DNA of 64,000 nucleotides. Source: Poronia punctata. Taxonomy: Eukaryota; Ascomycota; Sordariomycetes; Xylariales; Xylariaceae. The position numbers and the translations under genes were made by a program. The notes beneath the pieces are model-generated. The model was given only the letters and a program-made list of their open reading frames with translations. It did no database searches and was not told the origin of the DNA. This document shows, one piece after another, positions 1 through 15,553 of the stretch (position 1 is its first letter; every line of letters begins with the position of its first letter). Location: the NCBI GenBank assembly GCA_022579005.1, contig MU401515.1, positions 124,001 to 188,000 of the forward strand. The letters are read 5' to 3'.

Positions 1-715
1 CGCTGGTGGTGACCAATCGTTCCTTCCCGTCACCTTTCCCATGTAGTATACAAAAGCAACAAAAAGCACCGGTTAGGACGGATTACTACCGGGCAGCGAG
101 AACGCCCTTTTCCTTACAACGACTCTGTGGCTAGCGATTGCCCTTTCTGATAACTTCATCTACTCATATCAGTCGACCGACAACGGGAAACTAGAGAGGG
201 TAAATACACCGACAGACTCCGACAATTCTGTAGCAGGAATCTCAAAGGCTAAAATATGTCTAACTTTTCTTCCTACGCGGACGCTAGTAGACTTGATATA
301 TAACTGATTTTGAGGAAGAAACATATAAGCTCACGACTGCTACGTTTCTTGTCGTCGAGAATATACGTTGGGCACAACTGAGACACGATTACGCAGGGAG
401 TCCCTCGTCGGCCATCTGTGCTCGTCGAACGCAAGCAGACCGCCAGGGTAGCAATAGCGATTTACATACCCAGAAACTCGAGACAAATCGGGGAAGACGC
501 CACGAAGAGTGTATTCGTGCACAAGACATGAACTAACACCCCCGACTTATATATCGATCTGTTCTTAATCTAGAGGTACTAGCCCATCCAAAGGAGGGTG
601 TCTTAGCATATTGATTACAACGGCTATACCCACCGGCCTCACCCGAAGCAATCGAACAAACGAAGTCGACTTGGGATACCGGTTCTCGTCTTGATCAACA
701 TAAACATCGTCCAAG
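1..715. other. Intergenic / upstream region of the Zn2Cys6 regulator
   Basis: No reading frame here looks like a gene. The only open frame of note is a 60-codon minus-strand frame at 340-522 with no recognisable motif. The last few hundred bases are presumably promoter and 5' leader of the transcription factor that starts at 716. I see no clear TATA box or repeat. Confidence 0.5.
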
Positions 716-2890
716 ATGGTTTACTGCGGGAAGCCGTCGCGGGGTTGTCAGATGTGTAGAACGAGAAGGATCAAGGCAAGTGGTGATTCAGTCGCAGTCG
801 CAGTCGGCAAAGACCCGACCAAGTTGAGAGGGAGTCATGACTGACATGGCCTTGCTTGTTCGATAGTGCGATGAGGCGCGACCTACTTGCAATCAGTGCA
901 CCAAGTCACGGAGGCAATGCCCCGGTTATAAGGATGAGTTCGACCTTGTCTTCCGGAACGAGACCAAGGCCACGGAGAGGCGAGCCCAGAAATTCACCAG
1001 AAAAATCCCGATGCAGAAGATAGTACCGCAAGACCCGGACGGCTGGGCGGTGGTAGTCTTACCGAGTCCGTCGAGTGTGGCGACCATGTCGATAGAGGAA
1101 CGGGCGACCTGTCATTTTCTTTCGCACTTTGTGCTCTTACCACACATGGGCAATACGGTCGGACACATGGATTTCCTTCCTCCGCTCCTTAAGCAGACCG
1201 ACCCAGAAAACCATATGCACCATGCCTTCAAGGCCTGCGCTCTAGCCTTTATGAACAACAGAGGAGCGGCCGGCAATAACCTATGGCAGAGTGCGCTCAA
1301 CGAATATTCCCTGGCGCTGGCCGGGACCAACACCGCCCTACGAGACCCGAAAACGCAACTGGCAGACACCACGTTGGCTGCCGTTCTCCTCTTGGGAATG
1401 TTCGAGGTGCGATAGGACATGCACGGATGTATACCCGCATAGAGTCACAAGCTAACTCGCGAGTGCCTTCAGAGCATCTCAGCCAAGCAGATTGGCATGT
1501 CCAGCTGGGGCTCACATGTCGACGGCGCGGTACAACTAGTCAAGGCCCGGGGAAAGAAGCAGATAAGAACGAAGACCGGGTTACAGCTCTTCATCGCCGT
1601 CAGGATGGTAATGGTATGTGTCCCCATCACCGCAGGTTGTTCGTTGTTCACGCGTCAGGGTTACTGACAAGCCCCTCGCAAGACCATTTATTGCCTCACA
1701 GCAGCGAAGGCGCCCGCCATGGACGTAGGTTGGTGGCTTGAGGATACCGTCTTTAGCAAGACGGCCTTGGCGGTCCAGGGCCTGATGATCAAGGCGAGCG
1801 AGATCCGAGCACATGTGACACAAGTCATGAACTACCTCCCACGGACGCCGGAGAATGCTGAGCTTATGCTAGATATCATTCGCAGGGCACAAGCAGTGGA
1901 CCAAGAAGCGGCCGCGTGGCAGCAGAACGTGCCAGAGAGTTGGCACTACAAGACGGTGGCTTGGGAAGAAAACCTACAGCATGGAGATTATGCCAAGGCC
2001 GAGGCGTTCCCCGGCCGCGTCGACGTGTACAAGGATATCTGGATGGCCAGCGTGACCAATTCGTGCCGCGCAGTGCGTCTCATTCTCCACTCCATGATCG
2101 TGCGGTGCGCGGCCTGGGTCTGCTGGCCCGTCGACTACCGCACAACGCCCGAATATGCGACGGCCGCGAGCGTGTCCAGGGATGCCATCACAGACATCAT
2201 CGCCTCCATACCGTACCAGCTCGGCTGGCACCTGAAGGGGAACCATGGCCATACAAATTTCGGCAACTTTATTTGCGGCGAGGAAGACAGTCCGAAGGGT
2301 CTTGCGGGCTATCTAGCGACATGGCATCTGACGTGCGTGAATTCGCAGGATTTTGCCACGGACGCCCAGAGAGCTTGGGTAGTAGGGCGTCTGCGCAGCA
2401 TCGGCAATGACCTGGGTGTCAGATATGCCAATGTCATGTGTCAGGTACAGTACATCTCCTTACTGCCAGTCGATCTATCTATGCCGGCTTTCCCCTCCAA
2501 TATTTTCCTTCCGTTGCCCTGAAATATCAAGTCCCCCCCCCCCCCCCCCCGATTCATTCCCCTTATACTATGGACGGCGCAGTCTTACAGGACTCTAAGA
2601 GAAACACACACACAAACTAACCATAACATAACATCCAGCTGCACATGCGCGTCCCATCGATGCTGATCCGGCGTGACGTGCTTGTAGCCGCCACATATGG
2701 CTTTGAGGGTCTTCTCGCAGCGCGCATGGCACCTCCGATCGCCGGTCATGCGCTGAATCCACAACAACAGTGGGAGGAGAAACAGAAAAATAGGATCGAG
2801 GAGGGTAAAGCTGAGCTCATGGAGAAACTGACCAAGGACGCTCCCGACGATAACGCACGTCAGTTTGCTAAGAAGTGGCTCAACGTATGA
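716..2890 (+). CDS. Zn2Cys6 transcription factor with fungal-specific (fungal_trans_2-like) domain
   Basis: Likely sequence-specific nuclear transcriptional regulator. I read five exons: 716-775, 867-1406, 1473-1613, 1683-2444 and 2639-2890. All junctions are phase 0, giving 584 residues. The N-terminus holds the binuclear zinc cluster: CQMCRTRRIK is encoded at the end of exon 1 and continues as CDEARPTCNQC and SRRQCPGY in exon 2, so the spacing CX2CX6CX6CX2CX6C is complete. The rest (IYCLTAAKAPAM followed by GWWLED, and an RTKTGLQLFIAVR block) resembles the PF11951-type middle domain of these regulators. The ATG at 716 is chosen because it directly precedes the zinc cluster. Intron 1 (776-866) begins GC rather than GT. 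Intron 4 (2445-2638) contains an 18-base C run. Donor 3 (gtgcga at 1407) is weak. The target genes cannot be inferred, as no pathway genes sit immediately beside it. Confidence 0.85.
2533..2550. repeat. Poly-C tract (18 C) inside an intron of the transcription factor
   Basis: Uninterrupted C run within the last intron of the Zn2Cys6 gene. Homopolymers of this length are commonly length-variable between strains and error-prone in sequencing; it does not affect the coding sequence. Confidence 0.9.
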
Positions 2891-4024
2891 GCCGGCGAGG
2901 GATGTGACAGCCCATCTAACCTAGAAACTAGGCGGTGCTTCTGGCCAACGCTAAATCTGGACTCTGGTGCCAAACATACTTAAATCGAGATTTAAGGGAC
3001 ATGTGTTTTGAGGTGAGTAAATATCGAGAGTCCAGTCACCTCCTGCTTGCATCTAATGCCAATAGAAACCCCTTCCAGCCCTTCAAAATGTGCCGGCACT
3101 TCCTCCGTCACCAGAACTGTCAGGATGTCTGCTGCGACGGAAATCACCATTATACTTACCACTCTCTCTAGCCCACTTATATTATACCAACCCGACACTG
3201 TCAAGGACTACGTCGTGTTGTTTATAAACGCACAGAATCAAGTTTTACGGAGAAGCGCGGAATGGGTTGATGAAGATAATCTTCAATCTATCTTTTTAGT
3301 GGAAAGGATGAGCCACATACGGATTGCATTCGATACAGTATTCAAGGTATCGAAAAGGAAGCGTATCGTTGTCATGTTCTGGGAATATGCTTTTTTGTGT
3401 ATAAGCCCCGACATATTTGTCATTTAGATACCACTTACATATATATGCTTGGTCTAAACGATAACATAATATGGCCCCCTCCCAGGCTCGTGTATCAGCG
3501 TATATTTTAACAAATATCCTCGGGAGTGAGAATGGGCGAATCTCTCTCGCGATGTGTCGAGCTCTGCTGGCAACATAGTAGAGCCCCGGGAGTTGAGCGT
3601 TATTCGCACTCCATCTAGAATGAATGACCAGCTTGGAATTAGATTCCGATGCTAAGTACCGATGATTATGGAGCTCATTGACTCTCTTCATCTTGCTATC
3701 GGCCAGCCAGGCGGGACCTTTGCACCCGACGAGGAAACCTACTATATCATCTGGCCCTCCCCTATCCATCCGATAACCTCGCGTATATAGGGGAGCGGAT
3801 ATTCTCATATCGCCGACCAGGTGTCAGGGGGAAAGGTTTCAGTTGGTCGAAGCCAATTCAGCGTCCACTTCTTGCTTCCTGGAAAAGCCTGGACTAGACT
3901 GCCCTGATGTATACCATGTCCTGTACGTATATATGACCTTTCTTTCCCCAGTAAGTCCCTTTGTTATTATTATCTTTCCTTTCTCTTCGTATTATCCTCC
4001 GCACCAACCAACGCCCCCCCCTCC
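2891..4024. other. Intergenic region, no supported gene
   Basis: Overlapping open frames exist on both strands (for example a 170-codon minus-strand frame at 3296-3808), but none shows a domain, low-complexity signature or splice structure I can recognise. The region should hold the 3' ends of the two convergent flanking genes (716-2890 on + and 4025-4491 on -). Confidence 0.4.
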
Positions 4025-4491
4025 TCATCTCCTCTTAGTAGCCGCAGCCGAAGGCGAGGGACCAGAACTAGAACCGGGACCAGCAGCATTCCAAGCCCTG
4101 ACAACCCAAGACTGCGTAGCATCGACGTAACGCTCGTTCTCCATATGTTTGACGCCGACCTTCATGCCGTCGCGAGTAAAGACGACGTTTCGGGCCGCGA
4201 AGCTATCTTCGGCGTTCTTGCGGATCTTGGAAGCGCCGACGTAGATCTGGTATACGACGAAGCCGACTCCTGCGACGAGGGAGAAGAGGATTATTAGGGG
4301 GAGGAGTTGGCTTGTGGTTTTTCGTCAGTTTATAATTTTGTGGTTTTATTGGGGTGGGGAAGATGTGGTTTTGGTGTTGGTGTTGGTGTTGGTGTTGCGA
4401 CGGAAGAAGAAGAAGAAAAAGAAAAAGAAAAGACGTACCGGATTGTAGAGACTTTTGCTGGGTCGGGAGGAGATGATTTACCCCAAGCCAT
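4025..4491 (-). CDS. Small conserved fungal single-pass membrane protein, function unknown
   Basis: Two exons on the minus strand, 4491-4439 and 4310-4025, joined by a 128-bp intron with donor gtacgt, branch aactgac and acceptor cacaag. The product is 112 residues. The N-terminus is a short hydrophilic stretch (MAWGKSSPPDPAKVSTIR). One strong transmembrane helix follows (LLPLIILFSLVAGVGFVVYQ, about residues 20-39), then a soluble tail (VVFTRDGMKVGVKHMENERY..TQSWVVRAWN) and a Ser/Pro/Ala-rich basic C-terminus ending KRR. A short protein with this layout (MAWG..PPDP start, TM helix, FTRDGMKVGVK block) is to my knowledge widespread in Pezizomycotina without an assigned role. The leader upstream of the start contains (GATT)n and CG-rich simple repeats. 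Confidence 0.75.
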
Positions 4492-4524
4492 TGTTGTTGT
4501 TGCTGCTGCTGCTGCTTTTTTGAT

Positions 4525-4550
4525 CGATTGATTGATTGATTGATTGATTG
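4525..4550. repeat. GATT tetranucleotide microsatellite in the 5' leader of the small membrane protein gene
   Basis: Six or so tandem GATT units, followed closely by a short CG-alternating run and GAGAGAG. They lie 35-80 bases upstream of the minus-strand start codon at 4491, so probably in the leader or core promoter. Confidence 0.85.
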
Positions 4551-5019
4551 AATGATTGCGCGCGCGCGAGAGAGCGGCAACAGCTGGTTTTAGAAATGAT
4601 CTGACTTATTAAGAAGTGTGTGATTGCTACGTAGACGACCGAGGCCGTTCAATGGCGATCTAAATGGCTGGTTGTCGACGGCGAAGTAAGCGGGATTGAG
4701 GTGTCCGAAACCCAATAGTATGCCTCAGTTGAAATTGTTTATTAGGTACGTACTTCAGAAGACGACGAAGTGTGCTATCTCGAAATCGCGCAAGTTATCA
4801 AGAAAAAGGGTTTCTTTGGAATGGATGTGGTTGTCATGTGAAGTGGGATTCAATTCAAATGATAAAGAGGCATGTCTACTCTTCCAGCGATGTCATCAGT
4901 GGATAGATACCGTACCTACCCCCCGTATATATATACACGCAGTAGTTCAGCTTCCTTCCTCCTTTGCAGGATTTCATTTCAGGCCTCCGATAGGATGTGA
5001 AACATGAAGCATGTGAATA

Positions 5020-5040
5020 AGGTAGGTACCGTACCTACCT
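5020..5040. repeat. Palindrome built of GGTA/TACC units
   Basis: The 10-base arm aggtaggtac (5020-5029) is the exact reverse complement of gtacctacct (5031-5040), with one C between. It is made of the tetranucleotide that recurs through the intergenic DNA of this window. Confidence 0.8.
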
Positions 5041-6567
5041 ACATTAACCAAAATTCTTGGAACGCCCACCTTTGCATTGCTCCGGAACTTCGGCCAAGCG
5101 GGAGAGTATCGAGTCTCGACTTATTATATTGCTGTTACCGGTAGTGGTATTTTAAATGGAATTGTTTATGGGGCAGGAAGTTGCCGAAGGGTCTTGGACG
5201 GCATCAATATGCCGGTCATTCTAGGTACCGTAGCTGAAGCTGCTATGCATGTTTCTGGTGGTAGGTGAGTCGAGTCCGAGTAACTGGATCGCATAGGTAT
5301 TCCCTATTATCGACACTAAGTACCTATGCTCTCCTCAAACTTTAGTATGTATGTTTTAATGCTCATGATAGGTAGTATATCATGCTCTTATGTTCTAGGT
5401 TAACTAATTATTACAAAGTCCATTGGCACATTATGATCTAATATATCGGATTCCGCCATGTGTGTAATTGTTCCTGTAAACCTTGAAGGTTCCTCCCATT
5501 CTCGTCCTACGAGTACACTGCCTGCCTACCCCATATCCAATAAGAGCAGTTCAATGTGGATACGCATTTGTAATCTGGGGTCTGCATCCCTTGAACCGTA
5601 ACGACATCTGGGCTCAGCTGCCATTGATTAACACACATATCCTAATTACCTTACTCGTACAAGGTACTCGTAGATATAATATTAATGACCCAAGGAGGTG
5701 TCTCGGAATTGTTGTATCATATTTTCTGCTTTTCGACTAAGATGTGATTCATTTATACTGAATACTCACCTCATTTCTTTACCTAAGGTAGGTAGGTAGT
5801 AACATAGGATAGGTAGAAGACTTGTATGTACATGCACCCGCTACACGTACCTTATCATCTGTAAGGGAGTTGCAAAAACCGTCTTAGTTTTAGTTTTGCA
5901 GGTATTATATTGCTAACGTACCTTTTGTTCCCTTTTTAAGGTGGTGTTCTGAATAATGTAGGTATTACATCATGAGCTTGCTTGTAGGTTGGTGGATAAG
6001 CAGGAGGACGTGATGCTTGATAGAAGCTATGACCACAACAAGAGTGTGTGCAAGTGGGAAGGAAGTACCTCCCTGCTGGTAAAATGCTGTACGTATACAT
6101 ACATAAGTAATAAGAGCCAACCAAATTTCAGGATGACCTAAGAAGTAGGCTGGGCAGTTCAGCATTCCATTGCCTCGCCTTGCCTTGTTGGTTCCTTTTG
6201 ATCGTGATATTTTGACATCAAAACCCGTACACGTAGTGCCACGAATATAATGATACTGTAAAAACAACGATCTACTTTTCCCGGTACATCTGCTTACAGT
6301 ATCACACCCACTCTCTGGGTCCATGTTATAGCACTAAAGTTGGTTCATTGCAGCCTGTCACCGCTGGTTCACAAAACGTGGCCTCGAGCAGCGCCAGACC
6401 GGATCCATCCATCAGCCCTCTCCCAATCCCTGCCCCCTTTTATACCTGTCCGCCCTCTGACTAGTCCTCGGCAACCACCCACCTACGGTCGCATCATCGA
6501 ATAAGGGCGATAATTCGACAACACGAACGAGTCTTCACTGACAATTCGCCGCGCAACCGCCGCCGAG

Positions 6568-9544
6568 ATGGCTGCCCCCAATGATGGACAGGGCCAATAT
6601 CCCCCGCAACCATATGGCCAAGAAGCGCAATATGCTGGTTACGAAGGCCAAACATCTTCGCCTCCACCTGGAGGTGCCCCGATTGATGGTGGAAAGAAAA
6701 AAAAGAGAGGCTACGCTACACAGGCATTCGAATTTGGAAGCGGTGCAAACGTTGCAGCGACTGGCACCCCTCCCCCGATGCCCATCGCTGGCACGCCACA
6801 ACCTCCCCAAGGCTACGGCGGATATGCTGCGCCAGGCTACGACCAGGCAGGTTATGGAGCGCCTGCGCCGGCCCCGTACGATGCCCAGCAGCCGGCTGCT
6901 GTACCCTTACAGCCTGCGCCGGCACAATACCAAGCCCCCGGCCCCTATTATTCCGGTGCCGCCGCCGGCGGCCTAGGACCGCTCACTCAGAACATGGCCG
7001 GTATGAACCTAGGGGGGCCCCAACAGCCCGTCGCTCCACAGCCTGCTCAACAGCAGCCTCGCCTCGCCCTAAACCAACTATACCCGACGGACTTGTTAAG
7101 CCAACCATTCAACGTGTCGGAGTTGGACTTGCCTCCACCGCCTTGTGTCTTACCTCCTAATGTATGTATACTAGGGTCTAGATGAATTTCGATTCCGCTA
7201 AGGACCCGTGTCCTTCTCGTGCTCTGTGGCTAACCATGATTGCCAATCTCTAGGCCAGTGTCACCCAGTCGCCTCATGCCAATTGCCCGCCCAAATATAT
7301 CCGATCCACTCTGAACGCAGCCCCCACGACAAACTCCTTGCTCAAGAAATCGAAGCTCCCTTTCGCGCTCGTGATACAGCCGTATGCTGCGCTTCATGAT
7401 ATCGACGATGATGTGCCAGTTGTCCAAGACCAAGTCATTGCGCGCTGCCGGAGATGCAGGACATATATCAATCCTTATGTGACCTTTTTGGACCAGGGTC
7501 ACCGCTGGAGATGCAACATGTGCAATCTGACCAACGACGTACCGCAAGCGTTCGACTGGGATGCGGCCACACAGAAGAGTGTGAACCGTTGGGACAGGTA
7601 CGAGCTGAACCACTCTGTCGTTGAATTCGTTGCGCCTCAAGAGTACATGGTCCGCCCGCCTCAGCCTCTCGTCTATCTCTTCCTCTTCGACGTGAGCTAT
7701 GCCGCCGTATCGACCGGGCTTCTTGCCACGAGCGCTCGGACCATTCTGGACAGTCTTAACAGGATACCGAATGCCGACCGCCGCACGCGCATAGGGTTCA
7801 TCGCCTTTGACTCTAGCCTACACTACTTTTCGATCCCCAAGGACGAGGATGAGAATGGGGAGACGAACATGCTGGTCGTAAGCGACCTCGAAGAACCTTT
7901 CCTACCAATGCCACACGATCTCTTGGTCCCTTTGACGGAAAGCCGACAATCCGTCGAGAATTTCCTGACTAAGCTGCCCAATATGTTCCAGAACAATCAG
8001 AACAACGGCTCCTGTCTAGGGTCGGCTCTAAAGTCGGGTCACCAGCTGATTTCGCCCCTGGGTGGAAAGCTCGTGGTCCTGAGCGCATCGTTGCCGAATA
8101 TGGGCACTGGCAAGTTGGAGATGCGAGAAGACAAGAAACTTCTGGGCACATCCAAAGAAAGCAGTCTCTTGCAAACGGCCAACAGCTTTTACAAGTCGTT
8201 CGCTGTGGAATGCTCCAAGAACCAGGTGTCTATCGACATGTTCCTTTTCTCTTCGCAGTATCAAGACGTGGCCTCACTCAGCAATCTACCGCGTTATACG
8301 GGCGGCCAGACCTGGTTCTATCCCGGATTTAATGCCGGCAGGTCGGAAGATGCCATAAAGTTCGCGTCCGAGTTTAGTGATTACCTTTCCTCGGAGATCG
8401 GCCTAGAGGCGGTTCTCAGAGTGCGAGCTTCGACTGGGTTACGCATGAGCACATTCTATGGCAACTTCTTCAACAGGTCGTCCGATTTGTGTGCTTTCCC
8501 AGCTTTCCCCCGCGATCAATGCTATGTGGTTGAAGTGGCCATCGACGAGAGCCTGCAGAAGCAGTTCATATGCCTACAAGCCGGCGTCTTGTACACAACC
8601 TGCAATGGGGAGCGACGCATCCGCGTCATGACTCTCTCGCTGCCAACCACCACCAATCTGGCAGACGTGTACGCCTCGGCCGATCAGTGTGCTATAACCA
8701 CTTATTTCAGTCACAAAGCCGTCGAGCGAGCGCTTGGTAGTGGCCTAGACGCCGCACGCGACGCTTTGCAGAGCAAGATCATCGAGCTGCTACAAACCTT
8801 TAAGAAGGAACTAGGTGGCGGAAGCATGGGCGGCGGCGGCTTGCAGTTCCCTGCCAACCTTCGAGGCCTGCCCGTTTTGTTCTTGGCTTTGATGAAGAAC
8901 ATCGGATTGCGCCGTTCTGCTCAGATCCCATCCGATCTCCGGTCTGCCGCGCTCTGTCTCCTCTCAACCCTTCCGCTACCGCTCCTGATGCAGTACATTT
9001 ACCCTCGGATGTACTCGCTTCACGATATGCCTGACAACGCTGGCGTGCCCGACCCCGAGACTAGTCAGATCGTGTTGCCGCCGCCGATAAATATGTCTTC
9101 TGAGCGTTTCGTGTCATATGGACTTTACCTCATCGACGACGGCCAGACCCAGTTTCTATGGATCGGTAGGGACGCAGTGCCTCAGTTGCTGACAGACGTA
9201 TTCGGAGTCCAAGACCGATCACAGCTCCGAGTCGGCAAGGGCTCGGTACCCGAGCTAGACAACGACTTCAACGAGCGAGTACGGGCTGTCATCCAGAAGA
9301 CCAGGGACCATTTGTCACGGGGCGTTGGCAGCGTGATTGTGCCTCACCTCTATGTCGTACGGGAAGATGGTGAGCCGAGCTTGAAGTTGTGGGCACAGAC
9401 ACTTCTGGTAGAGGACCGTGCAGACCAGGGCATGAGCCTAGCTCAATGGATGGGTTCGTTGAGAGAAAAGGTAAGTTGAGTCGTCTCACCAGTACCAGAG
9501 TTTTAGAGGCTAAAATATGCTCGCCATTGCAGGTTGTGCAATAA
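6568..9544 (+). CDS. SEC24: COPII vesicle coat protein SEC24
   Basis: Cargo-binding subunit of the COPII inner coat; partners Sec23 at ER exit sites. Three exons: 6568-7161, 7254-9470 and 9533-9544 (the last codes only VVQ-stop). The total is 940 residues, normal for fungal Sec24. Residues 1-200 are the unstructured Pro/Gln/Gly/Tyr-rich N-terminus (repeats of the [11 protein letters not shown] kind). A zinc finger follows with Cys 263, 266, 285 and 288 (CRRC..CNMC), then the Sec23/24 trunk ([11 protein letters not shown]), beta-sandwich and helical parts, and a gelsolin-like domain near the C-terminus ([20 protein letters not shown]). Intron 1 is 92 bp (gtatgt..tag) and intron 2 is 62 bp (gtaagt..cag). 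Reading through donor 2 would give an alternative end (VS-stop); the spliced end REKVVQ is the usual fungal terminus. Essential secretory gene, no defects seen. Confidence 0.97.
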
Positions 9545-14120
<4,576 letters not shown>

Positions 14121-15553
14121 ATAGGAGTTGATGAGAATCACGGGCGGCTGGTTGAGAGGCAAGCCCGAGTGCCAAAGTGGTAGGTCAAGACTCTGAAGCT
14201 GCTTAGTTCAGCACAATGTGGGCGAATTTTTGCCGAACGATTATGAAGAGGAGTTAGCAGCAAGCAAGCGAGAGTGAATGATTGATGTATAAGACGGAGA
14301 CGATGGTCTTTTGCCTCGGTCTTGCTGTCCATCTTTGTGGGAAACCAACCTACGTCAATAAGAGGAGACAGGATACTTTAGGCCAATTTTGTCCGAGGCT
14401 ACTCTTAAGCAAAGAAGAGAGGAAGGGAAAGGATATGTGTTTTGTCTCGTCGTCTGTTCTGTCCTGTCGGATGTTGGTTCCATGTCATTCGGGTCCTATT
14501 GGGTCCAACGAGATTAGAGGAGTATAGCTCGTAATGGCAAAGTATTTGACCCGCATCAGGTTCGCTCTCTTTTCATGTTTCTTGCCAACTGGGGCAGCAT
14601 AGAGAGAGCGTGGGTGATTTGCTACCCCTTCTTACACGTAATACACGCCCGATATACGACTTGAGAGCTGGTTTACTACCTGGTGATACATGTTTATCAT
14701 CCGTATCCCTTAGACGTACAAAGCATACTCCCAAGACGAAACTGACTGAATAATGCTCGTCGTACACGTAAGAAGGCTGAATTTGTTACGTCACCCATTG
14801 CCCCACTTCTCCTTTCAGGGGTTCTCATTTCTCAGGGAATTCTCTATGCATGCTCCAACGACGGGCATTTGTTTTGTGGGGTGACACCGCTTTCTTTGCG
14901 TTCCCCTCTTGCAAGAAGGGTAAGAAAAGAACAAAAAAGTGTAAAACGTGTTAGTAGTTTGTTAAGAGGCTTTGCAGCAGATCTCCTGTTTATAATATGG
15001 TTATATGTACTACGTATTGCTACTTAGTAGGTGAGTAATAAGTGGAGTCAAGGCCAGGGGAATATATCCGCTACAAGTAGGTCGAATGGTAATCGTGAAC
15101 GTTTCTATCTTACGGTACATGTTGAAAGGAAGGAACGGTGAACCCCTCGTTGTAATACGTGTACGTGTAGGTGCTTTTTGCAGTGGCAGGCAGTGAGAGT
15201 GACTAACGTTGGCTGATAGAAACTTTTTTAGTGACGCGCTCCAGCTTTCTTCTAGCCTTCCCAAGCTTTTCTAGCTCCGATCCCGGCACTGACAACGGGG
15301 GTACGGGCAAGACGCAGTGGGTACCTACCGGTCACGCCCCGGTCCTTGGGACTGCCCTACTTTTTGATACAGATTCTAGATTCAAAGTGAAACTATCTAG
15401 ACTATCTAAAACACGCCCTCTATATACGCATCATACATATAGGAACTATTAGCTTTAGCCCCAGTTTCCTAGCTGCTGACATCTGATCGATTTACGTCAG
15501 AACGAAATACGATTACGGAGCCATAAAAGAAAGTTTGTCACGGATAAACCGGT
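14121..15553. other. Intergenic region between MAPK and PLP-enzyme genes
   Basis: About 1.4 kb with no supported gene. It contains the MAPK 3' end and the promoter of the downstream gene. No repeat or hairpin stood out. Confidence 0.45.

Larger units (their letters stand above)
4492..6567. other. Divergent intergenic region between the small membrane gene and SEC24
   Basis: About 2 kb with no supported gene. It holds the promoters of two divergent genes. It is visibly AT-richer than the genes and contains repeated GTAGGTA/TACCTAC words, including a 21-bp near-perfect palindrome at 5020-5040 and a triple GGTA run near 5789. The last 200 bases are C/T-rich, as is usual for leaders of highly expressed fungal genes. 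Confidence 0.5.

Noticed and set aside
3296..3808. 170-codon minus-strand open frame
   Set aside because: No recognisable domain, no supporting splice structure, and composition like the surrounding intergenic DNA. Kept only as a weak possibility.
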